A DNA stretch of 64,000 nucleotides from Chrysopilus asiliformis. Its lineage: Eukaryota; Arthropoda; Insecta; Diptera; Rhagionidae. Under the pieces are notes generated by a model that did no database searches, was not told where the DNA came from, and worked only from the letters and a program-made list of their open reading frames with translations. The stretch lies in contig OZ035963.1 in NCBI GenBank assembly GCA_964034945.1, positions 47,914,032 through 47,978,031 on the forward strand. Direction: 5' to 3'. Position numbers and translations under genes: made by a program. Each line of letters begins with the position of its first letter. The first letter of the stretch is position 1. Of the stretch, positions 24,055 through 35,145 are shown piece by piece.

Positions 24055-24607
24055 AAACATAACAAAAGCTATAATTGCCAATCTGGCAATTATTGAAAAC
24101 CCGTATGGTAATTTAAGTGAACAGCGAACAGTTGTACCAAAATTCCACTTTGAAGTCAAACTTTCCAATAAGATTTTTTTAAAATTTATTCCAATCGGAT
24201 TTTGATGTATGGGAGTTTTATGTAGAATCATATCCTAAATAACTTTTGTAATTGCACTTTTTTCATAAGATGCACCGTTTTTGAGATATTCGCAAAAACC
24301 TTTTCGTTCGTATGGGGGGTACCCCCCCTAATGGTCCATTTTTGCTCATGAACGAACTTGGCCTCGCATTTTACGAAAAACGGATCTGCGCAAAATTTCA
24401 ACTCTCTAGCTCAATCCGTGCGCCCGCAATCCGCGCCACAGACGGACAGACGGACGGACGGACGGACGGACATGCTAAATTCAACTTTTTTTATCATTCT
24501 AAACACACTGGTGTAATTCATTTTTTTGTGTGATAACGGGATCTTGGCGTTACAAATGGTAAGGGAAATCTAATATACCCTTTGGTTTCACCATATTGGT
24601 ATAAAAA
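24055..24607 (-). mobile_element. DINE-1-like element, family A copy 2
   Basis: Same plan as copy 1; the left-end hairpin and the core (24439-24471, short array) are intact and the palindrome is G6 TA C7. The inverted sub-terminal motif is decayed (CCCGTATGGTAATTT; CACCATATTGG). Confidence 0.78.
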
Positions 24608-24691
24608 CCTCTATGCGAGCGAATGATATTTGAACAAATTCCGTCCATTATTAGGTTCATGGGATTATCTAGCAACGTTGATGAATCGTAA

Positions 24692-24981
24692 TTTTTATAC
24701 TCTATATGATATATCATATAGAAGTATATTAGATTTAGTATACCGTTTGAACCAATTATCGGACACAAAAACGAACTACACCAGGGTGTTTGGGTTGACA
24801 AAAGATCTTGATTTCTGCATACCCGTCCGTCTGTCTGTCTGTCTGTCATCTATCTCTCCGGCCGTCTGTCCGTGTGTCCGTGAACACCATACCTTTCAAA
24901 AGGATTGCGAAATTTGGTGCAGTTGCGTTTCTCGTAAATGGCTAGGCAAAATCGGACCATTCCTTTCTCCCTTCCCCATAG
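24692..24981 (+). mobile_element. DINE-1-like element, family B copy 1 (truncated)
   Basis: Begins TTTTTATACTC and the palindrome CTATATGATATATCATATAG, then AGTATACCG, GTCTGTCTGTC core (24826-24849) and the conserved CTTTCAAAAGGATTG block. It stops at CTTCCCCATA, where a mariner fragment follows. Confidence 0.65.
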
Positions 24982-25113
24982 TCTACATGACGGACGACAT
25001 TCAGCAAATTCAGCCAGATTTATGCGACAAAGTCATCGAATATTGGACCTCCCGAATACGTGCCACCAAGCATAGACGCGGCGGACCTTTGAACGACGTT
25101 ATATTCATACTTA
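24982..25113 (+). pseudogene. Mariner-type transposase C-terminal fragment
   Basis: Frame reads DDIQQIQPDLCDKVIEYWTS then a basic tail ending NDVIF, the C-terminus of a second, different IS630/Tc3-like transposase. About 40 residues only. Broken on the left by family B and on the right by a TTAA MITE that begins at the very end of the coding sequence. Confidence 0.75.
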
Positions 25114-25114
25114 A

Positions 25115-25333
25115 CCCTTAATTGATGAGGTGGGTCCAGTGGACCCACATTGACTTTTCTCTCTTTGCTATTTCTCATGTTTTCAGCACAGTGACTCCGA
25201 AATCTTCATTACCTTCATACAGTATGGTGTTGTATGCCGAGTTAAAAGCACGGATTTGGTATGTGATTAGAACAAGTCCATTGGAAACCACCTCATCATT
25301 TACGCATATGATTTTCACCTCATAAATTAAGGG
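25115..25333. mobile_element. piggyBac-like MITE, 219 bp
   Basis: TTAA|CCCTTAATTGATGAGGTG and CACCTCATAAATTAAGGG|TTAA (17 of 18 match). GTGGGTCCAGTGGACCCAC at 25130-25148 is a perfect palindrome just inside the left end. Confidence 0.85.
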
Positions 25334-25337
25334 TTAA

Positions 25338-26740
25338 TGCCATAACATATTCTTTCGAACAAAAAAAATTGAGTGGATATCTTACACACAACTTGTTTTA
25401 TTTACATTTAAAAATCGAGCGTCCTTATTGAATGCCCTTTATGTTCGCTTTTTGAAGTGCAATAGACATTTGAAATAATATTTTTATTGATATTTTCTTT
25501 CAATACATAAACCGTATCTGAAACGGTCAAATTATAATTCTTTCCGGTTACAAATTCGGTCTATCGGATTTTATTTTATTCGCCGGTCAAGAGATATCGT
25601 AAATTCCTCAGCTCACTTTTGGTTGGATAGTCATCAGACTATCTTAATTTAGCCATATTAAACACAGATTATCAATGGCCACGTTCCTGGAACAAAAAAC
25701 TGGGTTGATCAATCTATTTCCAGAGTACCTATCATTATAGCGGAAATTGTTCGAGAAAAAACTAAAACACCTGAAACTGACCAGAAATCGGTAATCTCTG
25801 ATCTACCAATTTAATTCCTTTGGATTTTAAATTATGAATAAAGGAAACTCTTGTAAGCGAGCGATGCCCAGCCCTCTAGGAATTACACGGACATATTTAT
25901 TGGATATGGAATAATGTTCTCTTGGACCACACATTTATTCATGCATTAAGTTAAAGATTATTGAATGCGATTCGATGTGGTGAACGTATTTCTTTGGCCT
26001 TTTCTTTATGCATTCTCTTTTGAAAATGGATTGCAATTCTTAGCGGAAAAATTGCCATCGACAAGCGTGGATCACTTTTTCGCGCGACAAATTGTCATGG
26101 GTAGCAGTCAACCGACAGTAATGAACAGTAAATACCACCAAGTTTTGCTACAAAAGCGAAAAACTATTAACGATGTTGTCGGCAAAAACACTCAAAGTGA
26201 GAAAATTTGAAAGAAATTTAAGTCAAAGCAGATTCGGCATGGAATTTCTGTATGAAAATCAATTTTCCATGTCTGTATTTTGTAGACATTTTCCATCGAT
26301 ATTTGCACATAACTCACGATCACTTTCAGATTAGATGAATTTTATGGGTTGAATGAATTATTGGCGTGATTGAATTGCCTCCATTGACTCAGTTATGTCA
26401 ATAACTTCTATGGGTCGCGTACTAATTTGATAAATATTGCAATAGGCGTAAAAACTGATGTCATAGTTTAACGTGTGTGTTAATAGAGGCAATCTAGATG
26501 GTCAAATATAGCGTATGGGTCTCGTTGAACTGCTGCTTAGTGGCTGTCCATAAAATACGTCAATGTAATTTATTTTCGCCTTTTCAATTTTAGAATCTGT
26601 CAATAAAATACGTCACGGCAATTTTTGCCTTTTCAAACTTTTCCTACTGCCACCCGCCATCGTTATGTTTTTGTATGAATGTCTATACAACTGTCAAACT
26701 TCCGATTGGATTTTCCCCTTCCTACCGCATTTTACGTACA
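25338..26740. other. Unassigned spacer
   Basis: 1.4 kb without recognised genes or repeats; the open frame at 25965-26210 has no detectable similarity. Confidence 0.35.
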
Positions 26741-26744
26741 CTCT

Positions 26745-26995
26745 ACACCAGACATTTTTTTCCCAGTCAATTTCCCAGCGAAATTTTGCTCGGATTTTAC
26801 TGGGAGAAAAACAGGAAATATTCTTCTTTGACTGTTTACACAGTAAAATCTACTGGCCGACAGTAAAACTTACTGACCGACAGTAAAATTTACTGAAACA
26901 CAGTAAATTTTATGGATAATACAGTAAATTTTTACTGGGAAATCACTGATTTCGTCTCAGTATTTTATATTCTTCCCGTTTTCCGAAAAAATCTA
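26745..26995. repeat. Repeat family L (CAGTAAAATTTACTG palindromes), left part
   Basis: Five or more copies of ACAGTAAA(A/C)T(T/C)TACTG in a row at about 26839-26937. Each copy is nearly self-complementary. Similar stretches are at 28275-28441 and 44785-44935. Confidence 0.6.
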
Positions 26996-27052
26996 ACCTA
27001 TTCTGACACTTTACTATTTCATGCAATTGAAGATCACTCACATTTAGAATTC

Positions 27053-27440
27053 ACTAGCAGACTCTTCGTTGCCAGCTTAAAGTTTTTTGTACAAACTTTA
27101 GAATGCCAAAAAACAATAAATAACTTAAAACTTTTGGGAAAAACGTTATGCTCACAGGACCTTCCATTTAGAATTTTGAAATTCCAACAACCAACTCGTG
27201 ATCAGCGACCCCAAAAACCCCATAATGGCAATTTTTCCGGGGAAAAATGGGCAAAAGGATATTTGCGTTATCCTTACAAGACCTTCTGTTTCGAATTTTT
27301 CAAATCTAACTTAACTAAAAACCTGCTCCTGACAATGCAGATCATTTTGCAAAAAACCACGTAAAAATCGGTCCAGTAGTTTTTGAGTTTTGTAATCTCA
27401 AACAGACAGACAAACATCCATTTTTATATATATATAGATT
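27053..27440 (+). repeat. Interspersed repeat family C, copy 1 (long)
   Basis: Starts ACTAGCAGACTCTTCGTTGC and ends CAGACAGACAAACATCC plus TTTTTATATATATATAG. Contains two blocks of CTTACAAGACCTTC type. No protein encoded. Same head-tail design as F and G. Confidence 0.65.
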
Positions 27441-27589
27441 TCTCAATTGCCTATCATGGCCCTACTACAAGGTTCGATCCCTGACAATGGTAAGAGATCT
27501 TTCAACACACAATTTTTTAAGCATGCAAAATAAAATATTGATAACCAAAAAAAAATTATTGTATTTAATAACAAATCATAATTAGGTTT

Positions 27590-27984
27590 AAACATAACAA
27601 AAGCTACAATTGCCAATCTGGCAATTATTGAAAACCCGTATGGTGATATTCGTATCAAAGTTCGAACAGTTGTACCAAAATTCCACTTTGAAGTCAAACT
27701 TTCCAATAAGATTTTTTTAAATTTATTCCAATCGGATTTTGATGTATGGGAGTTTTATGTAGAATCATATCCTAAATAACTTTTGTTCTTGGACTTTTTT
27801 GATAACATGCACCGTTTTTAAGATATTCACAAAAAACGTTTTCGTTCGTATAAAATCGATTAACATTTTGTTCAGATATCGTCAATTTTTGCCCATGAAC
27901 GAACTTAGCCTCGCATTTTACGAAAAACGAATCTGCGTAAAATTTCAAGTCTCTAGCTCAATCCGTGCGCCCGCAATCCGCGCC

Positions 27985-28026
<42 letters not shown>

Positions 28027-28225
28027 GGACGGACGGACGGACGGACGGACAGACGGACGGACGGACGGACGGACGGACAGACGGACGGACATGGAAAATT
28101 CAATTTTTTTTATCATTCTAAACACACTGGTATAATTCATTTTTGTGTGTGATGGCGGGATCTTGGCGTTACAAACGGTAAGGCAAAGTTAATATACCCT
28201 TTGGTTCCACCATAAGGGTATAAAA
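27590..28225 (-). mobile_element. DINE-1-like element, family A copy 3
   Basis: Complete ends and hairpin; long GTCY core (27986-28090). The central palindrome is gone and replaced by 38 nt (27851-27888) identical to the reverse complement of 30189-30226. It is inserted into L-type sequence, which continues on both sides. Confidence 0.82.
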
Positions 28226-28235
28226 ATAAAAAAAA

Positions 28236-28441
28236 ATGTTGCCAAAACCATTCAAATGGTTCAAAAATTTCAAAAAGCATCTGATCCCAGTAAATTTTAC
28301 TAGCATTGCTAGTAAAAATTACTTTTATTCAAGTTCTTTCCAGTTTTCCAGAATGAGAGTTTTACTGGGAATACAATCCAATATTTACTGAGAGAGAACA
28401 GTAAAATTTACTGTACATCATCGTGCTTGCCTTTTTACTGT
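28236..28441. repeat. Repeat family L, right part
   Basis: CAGTAAATTTTACTAGCATTG, TTACTGAGAGAGAACAGTAA and similar words; its left shares CAAAAAGCATCTGA wording with the reverse complement of 44930-44990. Confidence 0.5.
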
Positions 28442-28716
28442 GCTGCAAAAAAAAATTTGGTTTAGAATGTACATGTTTTTTTTTACTATTTTCTTGAAAA
28501 TGTTGCTATGGGTAAAAGCGTTTCAAATACGATTTTACATAACTTTTCCACATTTTATAGCAATTGAGAACCCAGTAAGATGTGCTAACATTCAGATGAA
28601 ATATTTTATTACTTCGCGGTATAACCTCTGTTGTCGGGTCGGTCTTCCGTCTTTGCTTCTTCTTGGCCTGAGACCTCGGTAGCTACTCGGCCTCCGGCCC
28701 CGCGATTAAGTACGTC

Positions 28717-29266
28717 TAATGCGACGGTCACACGACGCTGTTTTGCCAGCGCTAGTGGCTGTTTGGCTGTTAGTAGCCATTTCAGCAGCGCTGTGTGAAC
28801 CCTAGTGCGTTGCTACTACCAGCAGCAGCGTGATGATTTTAGCAGCGCTAGTGAAGTAGAGACCGTTCTACTTTGCCAGCGCTACATGTGACGTGACCCT
28901 GTCACATGGTTTCTGAGCTGTCAAAAGTCTGATAAGTGGTAAAGTTTGTTTATTGTAAGTTGTTATTTTACGTTTATTTATTTAAATTTGTGTGTTTTAT
29001 TATAGAAAAGAAAATAATATCACGGTATCATGGAAGCAAAGTGGAACGCAGACCAAATATTAACATTTTTCGAAGTGTATCAAAAGTACGAATGTTTATT
29101 GGATGCTTCTGTAGCGTGATACTTAAAAAGATATGTAAAAAATGCAGCACTTCCTTCATGAAAATCTTACAGACTCAAATGTCAAACCACTGTCTTGCTA
29201 CTTGCCAGCGCTACTAAACAACAGCAGCCAGCGGCTGGCAAAAAGCGTCATGTGACCGCCGCATTA
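28717..29266 (+). mobile_element. PIF/Harbinger-like element O, 550 bp
   Basis: Inverted ends TAATGCGACGGTCACA and the complement TGTGACCGCCGCATTA, each continued by GACGCT and TTTTGCCAGC-type wording for about 35 bp. TAA/TTA at the extreme ends is compatible with the 3-bp TWA target of PIF/Harbinger. Several GCCAGCGCTA motifs inside. It carries a MADF-like coding remnant. Confidence 0.65.
29030..29161 (+). pseudogene. MADF-like domain fragment inside element O
   Basis: From the ATG at 29030 the frame reads MEAKWNADQILTFFEVYQKY then ECLLDASVA, a TGA (29117-29119), then YLKRYVKNAALPS in the same frame before another stop. The spacing of W, L, Y and the 'CLLD' in place of the usual LWD, then Y, fits the first half of a MADF/Myb-SANT-like DNA-binding domain, carried as a second gene by PIF/Harbinger transposons. 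A T-rich AG acceptor-like site (TATTATAG) lies 26 nt upstream. The frame is broken and truncated. Confidence 0.55.
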
Positions 29267-29499
29267 CAGCCAAACCAAAATATTAAGCGAAAAAGCAGAA
29301 AATCAATTTATTACAACAAATACATAATTGGCAAATACCTGTCATAGACTAATTATTGAATTGTTTGACGCTTCAAGAAAACGGAAAATTTGAGAATTAT
29401 GCCAAAATTCTGACTTCTTAAATGACATCAATACAAACAAACTCTGAAAAGTAATTCCAACACATCTTGTTAGTAACTGTTAATGATTTCGTGGTACAT
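29267..29499. other. Unassigned spacer
   Basis: Nothing recognised. Confidence 0.35.
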
Positions 29500-29676
29500 A
29501 AATTAGTAGGGATGGGATGGGGCACATTGGGTCAACTTATGACCTGAAGTACGCTTTTTGATGCCAGTAAGATCCCCTAAAAGTTCATCCAAATCGGTTC
29601 AGTAGTTCTCGAGTTTTAATATAGATAGACACACAAACAGATAGACAGACACACAAACTTGTTATATAATAGATTT
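29500..29676 (+). repeat. Interspersed repeat family G (one copy)
   Basis: AAATCGGTTCAGTAGTTCTC, then several ACAGATAGACAGACACAC words and a TTATATAATAG tail. Same tail plan as C and F. The left end is unclear. Confidence 0.5.
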
Positions 29677-30370
29677 TACGAAATCTCTCAGGCTTTTGCA
29701 GATTTTTTTTATGTTTTTTTTTCTTATTTTGCAACTAATTTCAAATTTTTTTTAACCATTCAAAAATACTCACTCTATCGAGCTAATGATTTTCAAATAA
29801 GAAATAAAACTTCGTTATAAATTCACATCATTAATTGTTATTAGTAATTTAAATTCTTAAAGTGATCATCTTTTGCGCACATAACATGGCCATCAGCATC
29901 GAAGTTTTTTTTATTATTTAGCTCTCATCTTCATTTTCTAGTTGACCTTTTGTTGGTAAAAACTAATAAAATTCTTCCAATAAAATGAAGCGATCAACAC
30001 TTATATGATGTGATGACTATCAGAATATCGGCAGATTGTCCCCGATCGCTTTGTATTAAAATTCTAAAAATTAACAAGAAATTCACTAAAGCCATAATTT
30101 CCAATTCAAACCATAGGCAATATTATCTTATTCTAACAGTATAGACAGCAGCAATATGTGTCTTAAGCCTTAACTGAACGATCACAACAAATTGACGATA
30201 TCTGAACAAAATGTTAATCGATTTTATGATCGTCAAAAAACCATAAAGCTCATCGCCCCGATCAGTGATCATCTGATAGATTTGAATTCAGTAGTCCCAG
30301 CAAACCTGACAAATAAATATTTGTGATTATTTCCATAAAAATAGATATTTCTCCCCAATTAAAAGTTCCA
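29677..30370. other. Unassigned AT-rich spacer containing the 38-nt donor-like segment
   Basis: 30189-30226 is the exact reverse complement of the foreign segment in family A copy 3. Nothing else is recognised. Confidence 0.5.
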
Positions 30371-30445
30371 GCGTAGTCCAAGTGGTAAAGCACTTGACCC
30401 GTATTGCGGAGGTTGGTGGTTCAAAATTCTCGACTGTGGCACGCT
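30371..30445 (+). repeat. tRNA-like sequence, probable SINE head
   Basis: GCGTAGTCCAAGTGG resembles a Pol III A box, and GGTTCAAAATTC, about 40 nt on, a B box. The anticodon arm and 3' acceptor do not fold into a convincing tRNA. A tRNA-derived SINE or tRNA relic. Confidence 0.45.
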
Positions 30446-30749
30446 GTGATTTCAAGTTCACTCAACTTTCTTTACGAAATGGGTAGTGATAGTTGCCGCT
30501 TGTTGTTAACGACATCATCGTTCCAGATTGCTATCACAGCCTCTGCAGTTGATGGGTCGCAACGTAAAAAAACCTTACAAATGTCGTACCCCATCCATGG
30601 CTCGCAATCCATGTAAAAACTGTAGGTGCGAAGCAGAGAAGAAATTGTTATGAAACCTCAATTTAGGAGGTCCAGGTTCTTCGAGAGCTGTCGCGCCGAG
30701 GATCATGATGAAAAATGTTTCAATACAAAAACCAGAGATACTAACCAAT

Positions 30750-31185
30750 TCTTTGAACAGAACCAAAAAGGACTAAACATTTAAAATTTTAGTGAACTAA
30801 ACACAAACCATAAACCGAACCACTCTAAAAAAAAATAGCTGAACCAAACCAAAACTGAACTAGCCTTTAAAACAAATGCTGTAACCAAATCAAAAAGTCG
30901 TTTCGTTCGATTCATATATGAATTTTTAGAACTGAAAAATTCTTACTATTTTCTATTGTCGACTAAATTTAGAGTAAAGGACTTTTTTTATATTAGTCTA
31001 GCACCGCACCGGTGCCTTGTGTCTCAATAAATCTAATTAATATGATGAGGAAACACAAAATCCTTTGTAAACAAGAATGAAAAACCAAAACCAAACTTTC
31101 AATTTTTGGGAACCAAAACCAGAAATCCAATTCACCCATGAACAAAAACCGAACCACACTTAGAAAACTTTAAGTTTCCAACTCT
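30750..31185 (-). mobile_element. hAT-like repeat family Q, copy 1
   Basis: Minus-strand start CAGAGTTGGAAACTTAAAG followed by many GGTTC/GGTTTTGGTTC words. Homologous to 59386-59715 (shared GTGTGGTTCGG, GTGAATTGGATTT). CAGAGTTG is a typical hAT-like start. An unrelated ~110-bp stretch interrupts it near 30960-31070. Confidence 0.5.
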
Positions 31186-31303
31186 GATGAAAATTTTTTT
31201 TTTGTTTCGTTTGAATGAGGGATAAGAATGCTAAAAACTTTTGTCTTTGTCTAATTTTCCAGGTCAATTTTTTAAAAATTTTTTCCGCTAGCAACGCTTT
31301 CTG

Positions 31304-31739
31304 TTTTTATACCCGTATGGTGAAACCAAAGGGTATATTAACTTTGCCTTTCCGTTTGTAACGCCAAGATCCCGTCATAACACACAAAAATGCATTACAC
31401 CATTGTTTAGAATGATAAAAATAATTAATTTTTACATGTCCGTCCGTCTGTCCGTCCGTCTGTCCGTCCGTCCGTCTGTCTGTGGCGCGGATTGCGGGCG
31501 CACGGATTGAGCTACAGACTTGAAATTTTGCGCAGATCGGTTTTTCGTAAAATGCGAGGCTAAGTTCGTTAATGGGCAAAAATTAACCATTAGGGGGGGT
31601 ACCCCCCCATACGAACGAAAAGGTTGTTTGCGAATATCTCAAAAACGGTGCATCTTATCAAAAAAGTTGAATTTTGGTACAACTGTTCGAATTTTGATAC
31701 GAATATCACCTTACGGGTTTTCAATAATTGCCAGATTGG
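31304..31739 (+). mobile_element. DINE-1-like element, family A copy 4, 3'-truncated
   Basis: Starts TTTTTATACCCGTATGG; core 31440-31483; palindrome G7 TA C7; about 130 bp missing after 31668. The element stops inside the 3' hairpin at CCAGATTGG, so only one arm and the loop remain. Confidence 0.8.
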
Positions 31740-32636
31740 TAAAACTTTATCAAATTTTGATAAACTTTCTTTCGTTGAGTTTGGATTTCAGTGAGGTTAG
31801 GTTTCAATGAATTTTTGTTTTAGTGTTTTTCTTTTTCCCGTAACCCCCCTTTCCTTCTATCTTCTAAACTACTGATTTTCTGGTGAGCTAGAATGTAACC
31901 TCAAAATTTTACTTATTTGTGTCTGCTGGGATACTGCACTTAAATAACGTCTTTAACCAAATGTTTTATCGAATATTTCGATGTCTTCAGTTTGTTTGGG
32001 GCAGACCAAAATAACATTTTTCGATTAAACTTTGAAGGTTATACTGTTTGATATCTTTTGCTATTGACTGTTGGTCACATCAAGCAAAAACACTTTGATA
32101 TTTTAGAATGATTTTTTTTCTTGCTGCGGTTTTATGGGTTGTTGAGCGGCGCTTGTAACTACTTAAGTTATAACCGATTAGTGATTAAATTATGATTATG
32201 AGTGGTCACCTCTGATAGGTTACCAATAACTGTCATAGATTGTTTACGGTAGTTGCCTTACGTGTGACATATAATTAGCTGTGAAGAGTTTTAATATCTG
32301 CTGCGGTTATCAGCTAATTTTCCCATCATGTTTATATCGACATATGCTATAATTCTATATGAATAATACACAATTTTTTTTATTAATTTTGAATATTTTG
32401 TTGTGGGAATCATTCTGAGAATTGGTCGGAATCAGAAACGAATTCAAATTAATATTTTTGGTATATTAAAAATTTGATAGCATTGATAAGAAAGGTAAAG
32501 CAATAAACAATTAATTAAGCTGTATTCTATTTTCACTCTATTCTATTTTTCAAGATTTTCAACAGAAACCACTTTCGTTATTTTGTTATAGACTTAAGTA
32601 TATAGTATATTTCGTTTTTTAAAAGTAATGTGAAAT
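31740..32636. other. Unassigned AT-rich spacer
   Basis: 0.9 kb without recognised features. Confidence 0.35.
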
Positions 32637-33392
32637 TAAAAACATAAGAGGAGCTGCAATTGACGATTTGTCAATCGTCAAATACTTTGTTATAAGAACA
32701 GACAAAATATTTATCCATTTGGGTGTGAATGAAGGGGGAGAGGGGTGGTGGTGGTCGAAATGGATTTCGATGTATAAAACGGTTATGTAAAATCATATTC
32801 TAAACATATTCTATCTCTATAGATTTTTCTCGCGGAAACCGCTCAAACTATTCCATTTCCATGGCGGAAGGGATAAGCAATGGTCCAATAGAAGTTTAAA
32901 CTAGAATTTTTCTTATATGTTGTTTCATATAATTTTTTCGATAGCACTTACCGTTTTTGAGCGAGGTGCAAAACACTGTTTCGTTTGTATAGGAGAGGGG
33001 AAGGAATGTTCCAAATTTATCCGTTTAAGAACTAAGCCTCGAGAAATGCAACTGAAAAAAATTTCAAATCTCTAGCTAAATCCTTTCGAAAGTTATGGTG
33101 TTCGCGGACTGACAGGCAGACAGACGGACGGACAGACAGACGCACAGACGGACAGACGGACAGACGGACAGACGGACAGACGGACAGACGGACAGACGGA
33201 CAGACGGACAGACGGACAGACGGACAGACGGACAGACGGACAGACGGACAGACGGACAGACAGACAGACGGACAGACGGACAGACAGACAGACAGACATG
33301 CGGAAATCAAAATCTTTTGTCATCCCAAACATCCTGGTTCAGTCCGAGGATTCGTTCGATGGGTTACACACGGTATACTAACGATTCTCATA
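32637..33392 (-). mobile_element. DINE-1-like element, family B copy 2
   Basis: Minus-strand 3' end has the hairpin TTGACGATT/AATCGTCAA (32660-32681) followed by CTTATGTTTTT, equivalent to the family A 3' end. Conserved middle AATCCTTTCGAAAG and a long core. The 5' end near 33392 is eroded. Confidence 0.65.
33117..33299. repeat. Long (GACGGACA)n array
   Basis: The octamer is repeated almost perfectly for about 150 bp, the longest homogeneous core array in the window. Open frames across it are artefacts of the repeat. Confidence 0.9.
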
Positions 33393-33399
33393 TCTATCG

Positions 33400-34640
33400 A
33401 AAAGGCAACGTCTGTCTGTCTGTATGTTCGGACTTGGCTCGAAAATCACTGTACCAATTTTGATGCGGTTTTTTCCTACATATTGCTTAGACCTCTAGTC
33501 AAGTTAAAGCCTATGTATTATTTTGCTAGAGTCCCTCGTTTTTACCCCGCAATCATTTATCCCCACCCACAAACCTGTTTTTAAGTTATTTAACAGAATA
33601 ACGCGTAAATCACTGGACCGAATTAGCTGAAAATTTACACAGGGATACTATATACTCCGAAATTATTGATTAGCTTTGCGGTTGACAAATTTTCTTTCCC
33701 CCTCTGATCCCCTCTTCTGCTATCTCCTAATCTACCGAATGGATTTTGATGGGGTTTTCGCTATTGTGCAGGTCGTTTATCAGGAAAAAAAATCCCAACT
33801 AAATCCAAATCCACCTGTTTAAAGTAAACCCACTTTCCAGCTTCCCGATTCCTAAAACCCTTCTCCTGCAATCTCCTTCAATTCAAAAGGAATTTCGGTC
33901 CGGTTTTCACCGATAGATCAACCCGAAGGAAATTTTTCATCCACTAAAATCTACCCCCTCTTGAACCACTCCACCCCCTCCACACATCTTGAACCACTCT
34001 CCTACTTACTATCTCATAAACTACTGAATGCATTTTGATACGGTTTTTTCCTATATTTTGCTTAGACCTCTGGTCAGGTTATAGGCTATGTATTATTTTG
34101 CTACAGTCCCCCATTTTTCCTCCACAGTAATGTATCCCCGCCACAAACCTGTTTTTGAGTTATTCAACAGAATATCGCGTAAACCACTGGACCGAATTAT
34201 ATACCCCGAAATTATTGATTAGCTTTGCGGTTGACAAATTTTCTTCTCCCCTCTGACCCCCTCTTCTGCTATCTCCTAAACTACCGAATGGATTTTGATG
34301 CGGTATTCACTATTGTGCAGGTCGTTCATCAGGAAGAAAAATTCCCAACTAAATCCAAATCCACCCGTTTACAGTAAACCCACTTTCCAGCTTCCCGATT
34401 CTTAGAACCCCTCTCCTGCAATCTCCTGCAATTCAAAAGGAATTTCGATCCGGTTTTGACCGATAGGGAGATCAACCCGAAGGAAATTTTTCACCCACTA
34501 AAATCTACCCTCTCTTGAACCACTTTACCCCCTCCTCACATCTTGAACCACTCTCCTACTTACTATCTCATAAACTACTGAATGCATTTTGATGCGGTTT
34601 TCTCCGCATTAAAAGAATGGTCGTCACGGAGAATGGTCGT
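33400..34640 (+). repeat. Tandem repeat family V, ~575-bp units
   Basis: TGATGCGGTT at 33461 recurs as TGATACGGTT at 34036 and TGATGCGGTT at 34590, so units are 575 and 554 bp; unit 2 lacks about 22 bp after ACCGAATTA. Within each unit CTACCGAATGGATTTTGATG is a half-unit relative. C-rich tracts give the strand a pyrimidine bias. Confidence 0.8.
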
Positions 34641-34735
34641 CACGGAGAAGGCCGAAGGCCGACGCGTAGAGCGAGGATGAACCGCAGAGCGGTTCGGGAT
34701 GGCGCCCCTCGTATAGAGTATAAAAATGTATTTTA
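34595..34735 (+). repeat. GC-rich terminal block after family V
   Basis: GAATGGTCGTCACGGA is repeated twice in tandem, followed by AGGCCGAAGGCCGA and AACCGCAGAGCGGTT (short hairpins), then CGTATAGAGTATAAAAA like a family B end. Perhaps the end of a larger element. Confidence 0.5.
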
Positions 34736-34974
34736 CTTTTCGAAACCGACGTGCTAGATCATCCTGAATGTTATAATTTCATGTTATAATCATGGCTATA
34801 ATTTCTTTTGGCAGATTTCGTTTTTGATTTATACCATATCTGAAACCCCTGAACAATTATTATAATCTGTTCACCCAACAATCTGTTCACCCAATATCTT
34901 CTCCGTTATCTCTACAAATATCGCAAATACCCGAAAAGGGAAGAGGCGGGTAGGGAGAAGGGGAGCATTTGTAA

Positions 34975-35145
34975 TTTCCTCCACTCAGAAACAGTTTCTC
35001 ATAATTTTCTGGAAAACGGTGAGCAGTATTGAAAAATTTATAAAGGTAAAATATGTTTAGAATATGATTTTACATAACTTATCAAATGGATTCATATAAA
35101 GTATTTGACGATTGACCACTGGAAATTGTAGCTTTTCTTATATTT
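34975..35145 (+). repeat. Family B 3' fragment
   Basis: TAGAATATGATTTTACATAA and TTTGACGATTGACC, GTAGCTTTTCTTATATTTAA match the 3' part of family B copies. A shorter 3' piece is at 50125-50200. Confidence 0.5.

Noticed and set aside
24630..25121. One 163-codon gene
   Set aside because: It joins unrelated pieces: spacer, a family B repeat and a mariner C-terminus; only the last ~40 codons are protein-derived.
33032..33332. Long open frames reading SVCLSVRPSVRLSVC and similar
   Set aside because: They are translations of GTCY arrays in several frames; also at 27958-28140, 39118-39588 and 43126-43441. No gene.
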